Program-made: the position numbers and the translations under genes
Assembly (NCBI GenBank): GCA_948474755.1
Contig: CAOLHI010002554.1
Location: 124,001 to 188,000 of the forward strand
Length of the DNA stretch: 64,000 bases
Direction: 5' to 3'
Source of the DNA: Ctenosaura bakeri
Lineage: Eukaryota; Chordata; Lepidosauria; Squamata; Iguanidae
Notes under the pieces: generated by a model
Database searches by the model: none
Seen by the model: only the letters and a program-made list of their open reading frames with translations
Told to the model about the DNA's origin: nothing
Part shown: positions 46,143-57,381 of the stretch, piece by piece
How positions within the stretch are numbered: the first letter of the stretch is position 1
Layout: each line of letters opens with the position of its first letter

Positions 46143-46621
46143 CCCTTCACTGACAGCACATAAAAGATGGAGACCAGGAGCACAAAAGATCTTGCCTTCT
46201 TTCTTCCAGGGTCATTTCAGGGGGTCTGTACCTTAGAACTGCACTGGAATATAATTTTTTTCATTTCTGTCCTGAAGTGACATCATGCTGTTACCACACC
46301 CAACACCCTCACTTTTAATTGGATCCCCTATACCAAATTGCCCTTTTAAGAGTTGATGGAAGTTAGATAATCTTGCTACTACTCTTTCTTTCTTTGGTAA
46401 CCTTATGTCTTTGGTCCCTCAGTCCAATGGCGGATGTGCCACTCCATCCTGGAAAAATGAAACCACGTGGCTCTGCTACATGAATTCCATTATTTGGGGG
46501 GGAATTGTTGCTACATCCAACAGCCCTGCTTTGTGGGATGTTATTTTTCATAAATTAGACATATTTATGGCCAAAAGCATGTTTGCAGAAGCACTGACTA
46601 TATGCACTTAGCCAGGTCAGG
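46143..46621. other. Unassigned spacer
   Basis: No gene or element recognised. Confidence 0.5.
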
Positions 46622-47478
46622 ATGACCTCGGTATGACCAGGTCATAATTTCAGAGAGGATGGAAATGCCAGCAATGATGGGTTTGGGATAATCTTTTCAA
46701 AATGCTGTAAGGTACAAATACTCCCACAAACAATAGAAGAAACTGCCCAGGTGAAGGAGTCAAGTACCCTGCTGTAAACATATCCTACAGACACCTTTCC
46801 TATTTATCTTACCCAGCCAAGGCATTAAGAGATTGTCAGGACCCCTCTCAATATTTTGTAATCTAGAGTTAAGACAACCACTATCCCATTCCAGACTCCT
46901 TTGTCAGATAATGGGAAAGCAGTTAATGCTTTGTCCATGCACACTCCTTAAGGGCGGGAAATAGGGTATAAAAACCCTAGCTCCAACCCTACTAAGTTGT
47001 AGTAGTACATTGGGTGTCATGTTGCATGTGGTCCCCCAGACTCTGGTTTCTTAATGCTACCCTCAAACTCTTGTTTGAGCCACCCAACTCTGATCATCTG
47101 CTTCAGGACTGGTAAATATCACCCCTGTGTCTAAGGCACATTGCTTTTTTGCTGCTCTCCTGGTAAATATCACCCACTTCACCTAAAAATCTCTCTCTCA
47201 AAACTTTCCTCCATTTCCCCTCAGTTAGCCTTGTGTGATTGCAAGACTGCTCGGACTTTGTGTGTGTGATTGCAATTCCCTCAATGAAACAAATAAGTTT
47301 ACTTTTGGATCTCTGGCTTGTTCTTCCCTGCATTAGTACTGGTAGACATCGTCATAAAAGATCTCGTAAGGTTACCCTCCCTCTTGCACACCTCCTCTTT
47401 GAGCAAATATTCCCCACCATTTCATAGAGGCACTAGAATTGTGGGTAGATCCCTGAGTCACCACATTTTGGGGTAACA
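46622..47478 (+). mobile_element. LTR-B solo LTR
   Basis: Plus-strand TATAAAAACC near 46967, a CAATGAAACAAATAAG region near 47282 in place of a perfect AATAAA, and the LTR-B end TTTTGGGGTAACA at 47478. The start is approximate: similarity to the 22022 copy fades near 46620 and no TGTTAC is preserved there. Confidence 0.75.
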
Positions 47479-47489
47479 TCCATATGAGT

Positions 47490-47850
47490 GACAAATAAAT
47501 AGGAATATATGTTGAAATGAATAAAATGTTATTCAGTAGGGAAGCATACATGAAACACAGCCAAAGGCAGTATTACATGTATAGCAGGAGATACCAGGAA
47601 ATACCTAAACTGTGTAACAAAGAACATAATTACAAAATAAATGAAAATTTTAGCAATATATAAATAAACAAAGTCAAGTGAAAATCTTTTAGAGATAAAC
47701 AAACTCCGGCTCCATTTGGTAGAACCAAATAGCTGCTGTAAAGGTGCTGGCTCCAATGACTTGCCAATCGTTAACAGTTTGGTATGTTTCCTCAGTGGAT
47801 GTAAGTTGCGAAATTTTATTCAGTTCAACATATATTCCTATTTATTATTT
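47490..47850. mobile_element. MITE with about 38-bp terminal inverted repeats, unclassified
   Basis: aataggaatatatgttgaa at the left (about 47500-47518) is repeated as its complement at about 47827-47845, and the repeats extend on both sides through aataaa and tgaataaaat. About 350 bp apart, no coding capacity. It lies directly after LTR-B. Family unknown. Confidence 0.6.
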
Positions 47851-48726
47851 GTTTATTCATTAATATAGACTATAAACATCATCCTTCTTACACTTTTCAA
47901 TAGCTTCATCTGTGTTTTTGTGATGAGTTCTTTGTGTTTTATGCATTTGTGGTTGAGACTCTGGCCTTCTGTATTTATTTTTGACATAAAAAGGGGACAT
48001 GGTGGTAAAGGAAGAACCCAGCATTTCCAAGGATGTGGAAGATTCTTTTTGCTGATGGCAGAATGCTTAGCTGTATTTTGAACTTGGTCTGATGATGCTA
48101 TCATTGATCAAGGAAAGCAGTTAGTATCTCACTTTTTGTACTAAGATTAGTGCTGCAATTGACTAAATAAGGCAGAATGTCAACTTAGATCAAATGACAG
48201 AGCTCTGTCAGTAATATTTTAAATGATCTTTATTTGGGGGAGTTAATCAATGGCTCACAGGGCAGCATTTTGCCTAGAAACTCAGCTGGAAATGACTCAC
48301 AACAAAGGCCATCGGCAGGCATTGCCTGGGGATGGAATGGGGAAATCCAGTAGTCAGTGAAACAATAGACAGAGGAGTTAGTATACAACCAATGTAAAAC
48401 TTAGCTATAAGGTACAAAACTCATTAATTCAGCTGAAATAATAATAGCAATGATGATGATGATGTATCCAGAAATTTAAAGCAGCCTAAACAGCTCTAAC
48501 CACATGACAGAACAAGAGGGAAGTCTGAAGCCACCAGCACAGTTGCTGGAGGAGAACTGCAAAGAAGACAGATCTTTCATTAAAATAAAAATAGTTTGCT
48601 TCTGGGTTATCTATTCTGAAGGCCATTTCTAAAGGAGAAAGAGAAGAAAGAGTGGAAGAGATGCTCTTAACAGACTAGACTGAATTTTCACTTACAGCAC
48701 AAAAGAAATGTATTTATTATTATACT
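47851..48726. other. Unassigned spacer with (GAT)n
   Basis: A (GAT)6 run at 48449-48466; otherwise nothing recognised. Confidence 0.5.
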
Positions 48727-48943
48727 CATAGAATCATAGAAATCATAGAAATGTAGAGTTGGAAGAGACCACAGGGGCCATCTAGTCCAACCCCTGCCAT
48801 GCAGGAACACCCTCAAATCAATCCCGATAGATGGCCATCAAGCCTCTGCTTAAAAACCTCCAAGGAAGGAGACTCCACTACACTCCGAGGCAGCCTATTC
48901 CACTGCCGGACAGCCCTGACTGTCAGGAAGTTCTTCCTGAGGT

Positions 48944-51684
48944 TCAGGTGGAATCTCCTTCCTGCAGCTTGAATCCGTTCCTCCTTGTCCTGGTCTCTGG
49001 AGCAGCAGAAAACAAGCCCTCTCCTTCTTCTACATGGTATCCCTTCAAATATTTAAACATGGCTATCATGACCTCGCTTAACCTTCTCTTCTGCAAACTA
49101 AACATACCCAGCTCTCTAAGTCTATCCCCATAGGGCATGGTTTCCAGGCCTCTCACCATTTTGGTCGCCCTCCTCTGGACTTGCTCCAGCTTGTCAATAT
49201 CCCTCTTGAATTGGGGCGCCCAGAACTGGACACAGTATTCAAGATGGGGTCTAACCAAAGCAGAGTAGAGTGGTACCAGTACCTCCCTCGATCTAGACAC
49301 CATACTCCTATTGATGCAGCCAAGAATTGCATTGGCTTTCTTGGCTGCCGCATCACACTGCTGACTCATGTTCAGCTTGTGGTCTATGAAGACTCCTAGA
49401 TCCCTTTCACACATACTGCTATCCAGCCACGTGTCCCCCATCCTATATTTCTGTATTCCATTTTTTCTACCTAAGTGTAGGACCTTACACTTCTCTCTGT
49501 TGAATTTCATTTTGTTCGCCTTGGCCCAGCTCTCCAATCTATCCAGGTCATTTTGAATTTTGATCCTGTCCTCTGGCATATTAGCAACCCCTCTCAATTT
49601 GGTATCATCTGCAAATTTGATGAGCACGCCCTCTATTCCTTCATCCAAGTCATTGATAAAAATATTGAACAGCACTGGACCCACGACAGAACCCTGTGGC
49701 ACCCCGCTAGTCACTTCTCTTCAGGATGAAAAGCAGCCATTTGTGATCACCCCTTGGGTTCGGTCAGTCAACCACTTACAAATCCAACTAACAGTAGCCC
49801 TGTCCAGCCCACATTTTACTAGCTTCACTGCAAGAATGTCATGGGGAACTTTGTCAAAGGCCTTACTGAAATCGAGATATGCTACATCCGCAGCATTCTC
49901 TTCATCTATCAAGCTAGTAACTCTATCATAAAAAGAGATAAGATTAGTCTGACATGACTTATTTTTGAGAAATCCATGTTGACTTCTCGTGATTACCACG
50001 TTGCTTTCTAAATGAGTAGAAACTAACTGCTTAATGATCTGCTCCAGGATCTTTCCAGGTACTGACGTTAGGCTGACTGGGCGATAATTATTGGGGTTTT
50101 TTTTTCCCTTCTTGAAGATGGGGAAAACATTTGCTCTCTTCCAGTCTGCTCGAACTTCTCCTGTCCTCCAAGATTTCTCAAAGATTATAGCAAGCGGTTC
50201 CGAAATGACCTCTGCCAGTTCTTTTAATATCCTAGGATGCAATTCATCTGGCCCTGGAGACTTGAATTCATCCAGTGAGGCCAGGTATTCCTGTACCACC
50301 TCTCTACCTATTATGTGCCTCATTTCCTCTGCTTCCTCCCCTGCTCCCCAACCGCCAGGTTGAGTGCTTGTATCCTTCTGGGAAAAAACTGAGGCAAAGA
50401 AGGTGTTAAGTAGTTCTGCCTTTTCTCCTCCCTCTGTGAGTAATTCGCCATCTTCCCTGCGCAGCGACCCTATCCTCTCCTTCTTTTTCCTTTTGCTGCG
50501 GACATATTTAAAAAAGCCCTTTTTATTGTTTTTAATGTCTCTGGCCAGCCTAAGTTCGTTCTGTGCTTTAGCCTTTCTGACCTCCTCCCTACATCTCCTG
50601 GCAACTTGCTTAAATTCTTCTTTGGTGGTTCCCCCTTCTTCCATTTCCTATACATGTTTCTCTTAACACTCAGCTCAGCTGAGAGTTCTTTAGTCAACCA
50701 TTCTGGTTTCTTCAGATGCCTTCCATTTTCCCTCCTTATTGGCACAGTTTTAGACTGTGCCTTCAGTATCTCCTTTTTAAGGAACTCCCATGCCTCCTGA
50801 ACTCCTTTCCCTTTCATTATTCCTGACCACGGAATTCCAGCCAGCAGCTCCCTACGTTTACAGAAGTCCGCTTTTTTAAAATCTAAGATGAGTGTCTGGC
50901 TACCCTTATCTTCTCCTTCCCACTGAATGTCAAATTCCCATAGGGCATGGTCACTCCCCCCTAAAGATCCAACCACTTCTACCTCATTCACAAGGTCATC
51001 CCTGTTGGTCAGGATCAGATCTAGAATATTTGATCCCCTTGTGGCCTCTTCCACCTTCTGGACCATGAAGTTGTCTGCAAGACAAGCAAGAAACTTGCTG
51101 GACCTTGCTGTCTTGGCAGAGTTTGTCTGCCAGCATATATCTGGGTAATTGAAATCTCCTATTATTACTGTATCTCTCCTCTTTGAATGTGCAGTCATTT
51201 GGTTGAGGAAGGCGTCATCCAAGTCCTCAGCCTGGGTTGGAGGTCTGTAGTAAACTCCCACCAGAACATCCCTAGTGTTTCTCGCTGCCTTAATTCTTAC
51301 CCAAATGCTCTCGACCTGGCTTTCTGGGTTTAAGTCCTGGATCTCTTCACAGGTGAAAACATCCTTGACATACAAGGCTACTCCTCCTCCTTTCTTGTTT
51401 GGTCTATTTTTACAAAATAGGCTATACCCCTCTATTCCTATATTCCAATCATGAGACTCATCCCACCAGGTCTCAGTGATGCCTATCAAATCGTATTTAT
51501 TTTGTTGTACTAGGAGTTCAAGTTCATCCTGCTTGTTTCCCATACTCCGTGCATTAGTGTAGAGACACTTAAGTCCCCGGGCTCTTCCTGCAAGTCCTGT
51601 ACTATTGTTTCTACTCCTCCCGCCATTGGCCGCTTGTACTACTTGTCCAGTATCATTTGGGCCTTTTCCTCCTGCGCTCTCCAA
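48944..51684 (-). pseudogene. CR1 ORF2: endonuclease and reverse transcriptase
   Basis: Endonuclease (51684 to about 50900): CLYTNARSMGNKQDEL, DLIGITETWW, GGGVALYVKD, VGVYYRPP, IIGDFNYPDICW, LDLILTN and GSDH, all catalytic blocks of the AP-type nuclease that nicks target DNA. Reverse transcriptase: [58 protein letters not shown] and the catalytic FADD at 49604-49615, then the CR1 C-terminal block [10 protein letters not shown]. Damage: a frameshift near 50640 and an in-frame TGA at 49723-49721, where the inverted copy at 52.57 kb has TGG. Otherwise essentially full length. Confidence 0.93.
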
Positions 51685-51723
51685 GTCCTTGCTCTGAATA
51701 ATATTGTCTCCCTCCCCAGCGGA

Positions 51724-52345
51724 ACTTAGTTTAAAGACCTCTTAATCCTCCTTGTGAGACTGTTTGCAAAAACATTCCTGCCCAGTTTTGTGAGGTGCAA
51801 CCCATCCCTCGCCAGAAGCCCATGTTCATGGAAATTCAGGCCATGTTCCAAAAACCCAAACCGTTGCCGGCGGTACCACGTGCGGAGCCAGTTGTTGACC
51901 TCTGCTATTGCCCTTTCCCAACGTGCGCCATATCCTTGAACAGGGAGGAGAGACGAAATGACCACCTGCGCACCAAGGTCCTTAAGCTTGGTCCCCATAA
52001 GCTCGTAGTCCTTTGCGAATGTGGGAAAGGCTGCTCCTTGCAGTGTCCTTGGTTCCGACATGAACCAAAATGAGGGGCTTCTGGTCAGTGGGTTTGACCA
52101 GCCTGGTTAGCCTCTCCGTTATGTGGTTGATCCTGGCCCCAGGAAGACAACAGACCTTATCGATTGAGCTTGTCCGGTTTGCAAATTGCCGGTTTGCAAA
52201 TTTCTGTTCCTCTGAGCAAAGAGTCCCCAACAACCAGAACTCGCCTCCTCTGAGACTTGTCCTGGGCTCCTCGACGAACCTGTTCTACTAGGACTGCCTG
52301 GGCATTCTGTTGAGGCTGGGAGCGTTGATCTAGTTCCTGTTGTCG
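51724..52345 (-). pseudogene. CR1 ORF1 with SGNH-type esterase domain
   Basis: The minus strand encodes 'RRRVLVVGDSLLRG' (about 52247-52207), the GDS nucleophile block of SGNH/GDSL hydrolases. Next come 'VCCLPGARI', 'LILVHVGTKDTA' (the GxND block, here with Lys for Asn), and near the end 'LLARDGLHLTKLG' with the Asp-x-x-His pair. Such an esterase is a documented feature of CR1 ORF1 proteins. Frames shift near 52190 and 52035. A 15-bp tandem duplication at 52174-52202 repeats the residues FANRQ/FANR. The N-terminus is missing. Confidence 0.85.
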
Positions 52346-52353
52346 AAGTTGGT

Positions 52354-53556
52354 TTTATGATAGAGTTACTAGCTTGATAGATGAAGGGAATGCTGTGGAT
52401 GTAGCATACCTCGATTTCAGTAAGGCCTTTGACAAAGTTCCCCATGACATTCTTGCAGTGAAGCTAGTAAAATGTGGGCTGGACAGGGCTACTGTTAGTT
52501 GGATTTGTAAGTGGTTGACCGACCGAACCCAAGGGGTGATCACAAATGGCTGCTTTTCATCCTGGAGAGAAGTGACTAGCGGGGTGCCACAGGGTTCTGT
52601 CGTGGGCCCAGTGCTGTTCAATATTTTTATCAATGACTTGGATGAAGGAATAGAGGGCGTACTCATCAAATTTGCAGATGATACCAAATTGGGAGGGGTT
52701 GCTAATACGCCAGAGGACAGGATCAAAATTCAAAATGACCTAGATAGATTGGAGAGCTGGGCCAAGGCGAACAAAATGAAATTCAACAGAGAGAAGTGTA
52801 AGGTCCTACACTTAGGTAGAAAAAATGGAATACAGAAATATAGGATGGGGGACATGTGGCTGGATAGCAGTATGTGTGAAAGGGATCTAGGAGTCTTCAT
52901 AGACCACAAGCTGAACATGAGTCAGCAGTGTGATGCGGCAGCCAAGAAAGCCAATGCAATTCTTGGCTGCCATCAATAGGAGTATGGTGTCTAGATCGAG
53001 GGAGGTACTGGTACCACTCTACTCTGCTTTGGTTAGACCCCATCTTGAATACTGTGTCCAGTTCTGGGCGCCCCAATTCAAGAGGGATATTGACAAGCTG
53101 GAGCAAGTCCAGAGGAGGGCGACCAAAATGGTGAGAGGCCTGGAAACCATGCCCTATGGGGATAGACTTAGAGAGCTGGGTATGTTTAGTTTGCAGAAGA
53201 GAAGGTTAAGCGGGGTCATGATAGCCATGTTTAAATATTTGAAGGGATGCCATGTAGAAGAAGGAGAGGGCTTGTTTTCTGCTGCTCCAGAGACCAGGAC
53301 AAGGAGGAACGGATTCAAGCTGCAGGAAGGAGATTCCACCTGAACCTCAGGAAGAACTTCCTGACAGTCAGGGCTGTCCGGCAGTGGAATAGGCTGCCTC
53401 GGAGTGTAGTGGAGTCTCCTTCCTTGGAGGTTTTTAAGCAGAGGCTTGATGGCCATCTATCGGGATTGATTTGAGGGTGTTCCTGCATGGCAGGGGGTTG
53501 GACTAGATGGTCCCTGTGGTCTCTTCCAACTCTACATTTCTATGATTCTATGATTT
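52354..53556 (+). mobile_element. CR1 retrotransposon, 5'-truncated, inverted relative to its neighbour
   Basis: Starts abruptly at 'tttatgatagagttactagc' within the reverse transcriptase and ends at 53556 in the CR1 terminal repeat attctatgatt. It is almost identical to the matching part of the minus-strand copy at 48727-49944. It begins exactly where the minus-strand copy's ORF1 stops. Confidence 0.93.
52374..53343 (+). pseudogene. CR1 ORF2 fragment (RT palm to C-terminus)
   Basis: Contains [26 protein letters not shown] and FADD at 52671-52682, then [26 protein letters not shown] and [14 protein letters not shown] single inserted C near 52968 (gctgccatc versus gctgcatc in the other copy) shifts the frame; otherwise the reading frame is intact to the C-terminus at 53343. 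It lacks the endonuclease. Confidence 0.92.
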
Positions 53557-54580
53557 GTCTCCATTTATGAGGCATTCTACAATGGTTGAACGACCGCTTT
53601 CTGCATGGAGTGGAGGTGGAGTGGCAACCCCCCTCCCAAGCTCCTGTTAATTGTAAATAGTTGCGCCATGTAGATAGTTTTGTTTGCTCGGTTTGGTGTA
53701 ATTTTTGTTAATCAGCTTTGTCTTTTATTGTTTTGTGGGAAGAGCAATGGGATGGCTGTCCCGAGGTCCTCCTGTCCTCTGAGATAGGTGGGGCCTACAG
53801 AGTCAGCCCGGGCATCCTGAGGAAGGGGTGTGAGTCAGTCTGGGACTCCGGCCACCTCTCACACTGAGGGATGGTCTTTTGCAGTGGCATCCTGCGACAA
53901 AAGGGCGAGAGAAGGGGGTCTCACGACCCTCTCAGTGGAACCAGGTCTGACTCTGGAGTTCCGGTCTGTCACCCAGAATAACCCCCGCCTTCCAGCGACT
54001 TCTCTCCTCATTCCTTCTGCGAGCCTGGATTGTTAGGGTGAGAGCAATCCGAGCCGCTATTCCATCCTCCATTTAATTTGGCCTTGTATTCCTAATTTTA
54101 GATCGAGTCTCCGATGGCCTATATGGGCAGGAGACCCACACAATTGGCGAGACTCCTGGCCCTGGTGCATTGTGCCCAATGTGCATATGTTAATAGAACA
54201 TTTGCATACGTAGGCCCAATCACCCGGGACAATCTCAGTCAGTGTCCACTCTGGCAACTAGCAAGTGTACACTCGCTTGTCTCTGATTTGGTTAATTCTT
54301 TCTTTTACACCATTTTTGGGAGCCTTCTCCCCCAGGTGAAGGCCAGAGCTTAACCTAGTCCAGTTGAGCGAGTGTGTACCACTGCCATTGCAAATGGGGT
54401 TTCAGCATGGGCAATGAAATATAAAGGGTTGCATTAATAACTCTCTCATATTACATCATGATATTTGTTGCATGATAGTTCTACCATGCAAGAGGTACCA
54501 CAGATGGTACCTCTTGCATGGAGAGCCCCCTCTACTGAGGTGCAGTCAGACAGATCTATACCTTACAGTGACCAAGGTCT
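53557..54580. other. Unassigned, possibly internal part of an LTR element
   Basis: GC-moderate DNA with no firm match. A plus-strand frame at 54114-54353 ('QLARLLALVHCAQCAYVNRT') has a protein-like mix but I do not recognise it. Because the LTR-A solo at 54581 interrupts sequence that continues at 55454 and leads to the LTR at 56505, this stretch may be internal retroelement sequence. It could equally be the 5' part of the CR1. Confidence 0.35.
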
Positions 54581-55453
54581 TGTTACCCTGCATGTTGGCA
54601 GTCCTGGGAGGGGTGCCCAAATAGCCAAATAAAAACACAAGTTGGGGGGAATTTAACTCGAGCACTCTCTCAGCTAAACAAGAGGCAGGGTAACTTTAGC
54701 AAGGATCTTTAACCCAATGTCTACGGCTTCATGTCAGAGAGCAGGCAGGAAAGTTTAAAAGTAACAAAAATAACAGTTTTATGGAGAGATAAACAGCAAA
54801 TAAAGCAACACACACACTAGCTAACTTGGAAGCAGAAATAGAGAGCTTGGGAATGAGTAATACGACACCTGGTCTTGTAGTCCTGGAGAGAAAGATGGGG
54901 TTCCGGGGAAGAAAGCTCAGCATGGCTGGCTGAGGGGAGCTCCTTAGACAAATCGGCAGCAAGGCTAGATGGAAATCCAGGGTGATCCGAAGATGTCCCA
55001 AAAGTGGGGACTTTTTATAGGGTAGATTTTACCTACAGGCTATGTTATGCTTGGTGAGAACAAAGGAAATTTGGAGTTGGAAAAAGGAGTTGGAAAAGGT
55101 AAGATTTTGCATGATGGGTTTAGCTCTTAAGACAATAGCTTGGCCAGTTCGTTAATAGCCTGACATAAAGAAATGGCTTGGCTCTTGACTGTGTGGCTTT
55201 GTGTAGATACGAGCCGAGCAGAGCCGGTTTGCAGGGAGGTTTTTCCCTAAAGCAACGGAGAGGCTTAAATTGTCTGCCTGAATGGGGTTTTGGAATGTAC
55301 AACCATTAATGGCCGCGCCCATACGTGCTTGTCCGGGGGACCTCTGCAAACACATGGAGTAGGGTGGCAGAGAAAGGTCAAGCAAAAGCCAAATTATTTG
55401 ATATCAAAAGGATATCTAGTGCTCTCACTAGACATATCATAACCATGTTAACA
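54581..55453 (-). mobile_element. LTR-A solo LTR
   Basis: 873 bp, TGTTACCC at the left and TGTTAACA at the right, with perfect GTCT duplications (54577-54580, 55454-55457). On the minus strand a TATAAAAAG box is near 55012-55020 and an AATAAA-like signal near 54797. Orientation is opposite to the LTR at 56505, so the pair is not one provirus. Confidence 0.93.
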
Positions 55454-56504
55454 GTCTGAGGCAGTCACCCCTACCCTCTCCATGCTAGCAACTTTGCCTG
55501 GCATTTTGTTATAAACCAACTGAGGCTCCCATCATCCCTGGACTTCCGAATTTGAACTGAACTCCCAGTAGGCTCCTTGCCATTTATTTGCATTTGTTAA
55601 TTGCATCGGCTATCAACCGTGTCAGTCTTTCATCCATGAGCTATAGGTCCACTGCTCCAGAGAGCCGAGGCTATCCCCGGACTCATCCACCACCCCCGGC
55701 CACCGTGGGGGGGGGAATGAGTACCGAGACCTCACTGCTCCTGTCGAGGAGCCAAGCCCGAGATGATAACCTGATCCTGCTGCCGCAGTTGGGGACCCCA
55801 AACAAGGCGATCCAGCCACTCCCCAACGGACTTTATGAACTGTTTTGCCACTATCCCGGATTGTAAAGCCTTCTACCACTTGGACTATTCTGCTTGCCAC
55901 TTTGCGAGCTGCTTCCTGCAAAGAGCTAGCATTCCCTGGCTAGCTTGACTACAAACTTGGACATTTTGCTGTTGTTCCAGCTCAGCTTGGACTCATGTTG
56001 CTTATTTGCTCCAGCTACCAGACTTTTCCTGTTCCCGGGGTGGTGGTGGTGCAGAGACTTTTGCTTGCACCTCACCTCTCCCGGACTACGAACGCTCATT
56101 CCAGTATCCACATGGAACGGATTGCTTCTTGGATTACTCCCATTGCCAGACCTTGCATTGGATTTACAGTATTTCATTGATTATTTCATTTTCCATTACT
56201 ATATTGCCTTTCTCCATTGGCGGGAGGATTCTTTCATTAGTCACCATTCATTGCTATTGCTATTATTGATTGCTATTGCCATTGCCAAATTGATGTTTGT
56301 CTGTGTGAATGTGGTTAGGTTTAGAATTTTGTTAGATAAGGAATGCTTCTTACTAGATAGGAATGTTGCCAAAAGCCTTTTCTCATGAGAGTGATACGAC
56401 CCCAGAATATGTAGACCTCCATTTGGCGCTAAATTTGTTTTGAAATGTTTAATTGGAAAATGTCTGATATTGTCCCAATACCATCCATTTTCGGGGGGGG
56501 GGGT
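55454..56504 (+). other. Internal 3' region of an LTR-A element
   Basis: This stretch ends in a TTTTCGGGGGGGGGG polypurine tract that abuts the 56505 LTR, so it is the 3' internal end of that element. No pol domain is visible. A frame at 55945-56388 is hydrophobic and low in complexity (LLLLLLIAIAIAK); I do not accept it as a protein without support. 'TNLDILLLFQLSLD' and related frames are probably shadows. Confidence 0.6.
56490..56504 (+). promoter_or_regulatory. Polypurine tract before LTR-A
   Basis: A run of eleven G preceded by TTTTC and followed by one T lies immediately before TGTTACTG, the normal plus-strand priming site. Confidence 0.7.
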
Positions 56505-57381
56505 TGTTACTGCAGTCCAGGCCTACCGGAGATAGCACTTGATATCATTTTGATATCAAACAATTCGGCTTTCCTCTGCCAACCTGCTCCACGTGTTTGC
56601 GAGGCCTCCACAGGCACGTAAACAGGCGCAGCCGAAAATTGCTGGACATTCCATTCTCCACCCAAGCAGGCCAGACACAACCAGTTCATCTCTTCAGGGA
56701 CTTCTCCGGCAAACACCTCATTGCTTATGCGCAATACTAACAAAGGCGCCTGACCCTGAGCAGGTAGCCTCACAAAACTGTACTAAGTGCTCCGCATTTG
56801 CATACAGGCTACACTATTGTTAAATCGGCTCTCAGCCAATCATGCTAAACTCTGACCTTTCCAAAGCTTTGTCCCGCTCCTAAATCGCATTATTCTCACG
56901 GAGTAAGGTATGGTCTGCAGTCACAATTCACCCTATAAATCCCCCCAATTCCGAGACCATCCTTGGATCACTCCTGAGTTCCATACCGCCTTGCTGCCGC
57001 TTTGTTCGGCGAGCTCCCCTCAGCGAACCGCGCTGAGCTTCTTCCCTGCACGCCAACGAACTCTATCTTCATACCTCTCCAGGACTACGAGACACTCATT
57101 TCCCTCCGAAAATCCCTATTTCCAGTTCTTTAGTTAGCTGTGTGACTGTGTTGTCTTTGGTATTTGTCTGTATTTAATAAAACATTATTTTTGCTATTTT
57201 GAACCGTCTGATTGCTTGACTGACCTGACCCTGACCCCGTAGACGCTGGGTTAAAAGATCCTGCTAAGTTACCCTGCCTCTCGCTAGCTTTAGTGAGTGC
57301 TCCAGCTAATTTCCCCAACTGTGTGTTTGTGTTTTGGTTATTTGGGTGCCCCTCCCAGGACCCCCAGAGATCAGGGTAACA
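56505..57381 (+). mobile_element. LTR-A, 3' LTR of a truncated element
   Basis: 877 bp from TGTTACTGCAG to AGGGTAACA. TATAAAT at 56934-56940 and AATAAA at 57176-57181 show promoter and polyadenylation site in plus orientation. Left flank gggt and right flank cttt do not match, as expected for the downstream LTR of an element whose upstream LTR is gone. The best-preserved plus-strand LTR-A in the window. Confidence 0.9.

Larger units (their letters stand above)
48727..52353 (-). mobile_element. CR1 retrotransposon, nearly complete, lightly damaged
   Basis: Minus-strand element running from ORF1 (right) through ORF2 to the CR1 3' terminus at 48727, which shows two to three ATTTCTATGATT-type repeats. 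Length is 3.6 kb against about 4.5 kb for a full CR1, so only the 5' UTR and the ORF1 start are lacking. ORF2 shows just one frameshift and one nonsense change, so the insertion is recent. Confidence 0.93.

Noticed and set aside
49560..51148. Several 70-120 codon plus-strand frames over the CR1
   Set aside because: They are antisense shadows of the minus-strand CR1 ORF2.
48727..53556. 5'-inversion (twin priming) of a single CR1 insertion
   Set aside because: Twin priming yields non-overlapping inverted and direct parts; here the plus copy duplicates the 3' part of the minus copy and the minus copy is continuous.
55945..56388. 147-codon hydrophobic frame that could suggest an envelope-like protein
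   Set aside because: Leu/Ile/Ala runs come from a ctattgctattgc-type repetitive DNA; no signal peptide, cysteine pattern or glycosylation context supports an envelope protein.
54581..57381. Provirus bounded by two LTRs
   Set aside because: The LTRs are in opposite orientation and the left one has its own perfect GTCT target duplication, so it is a separate solo LTR.
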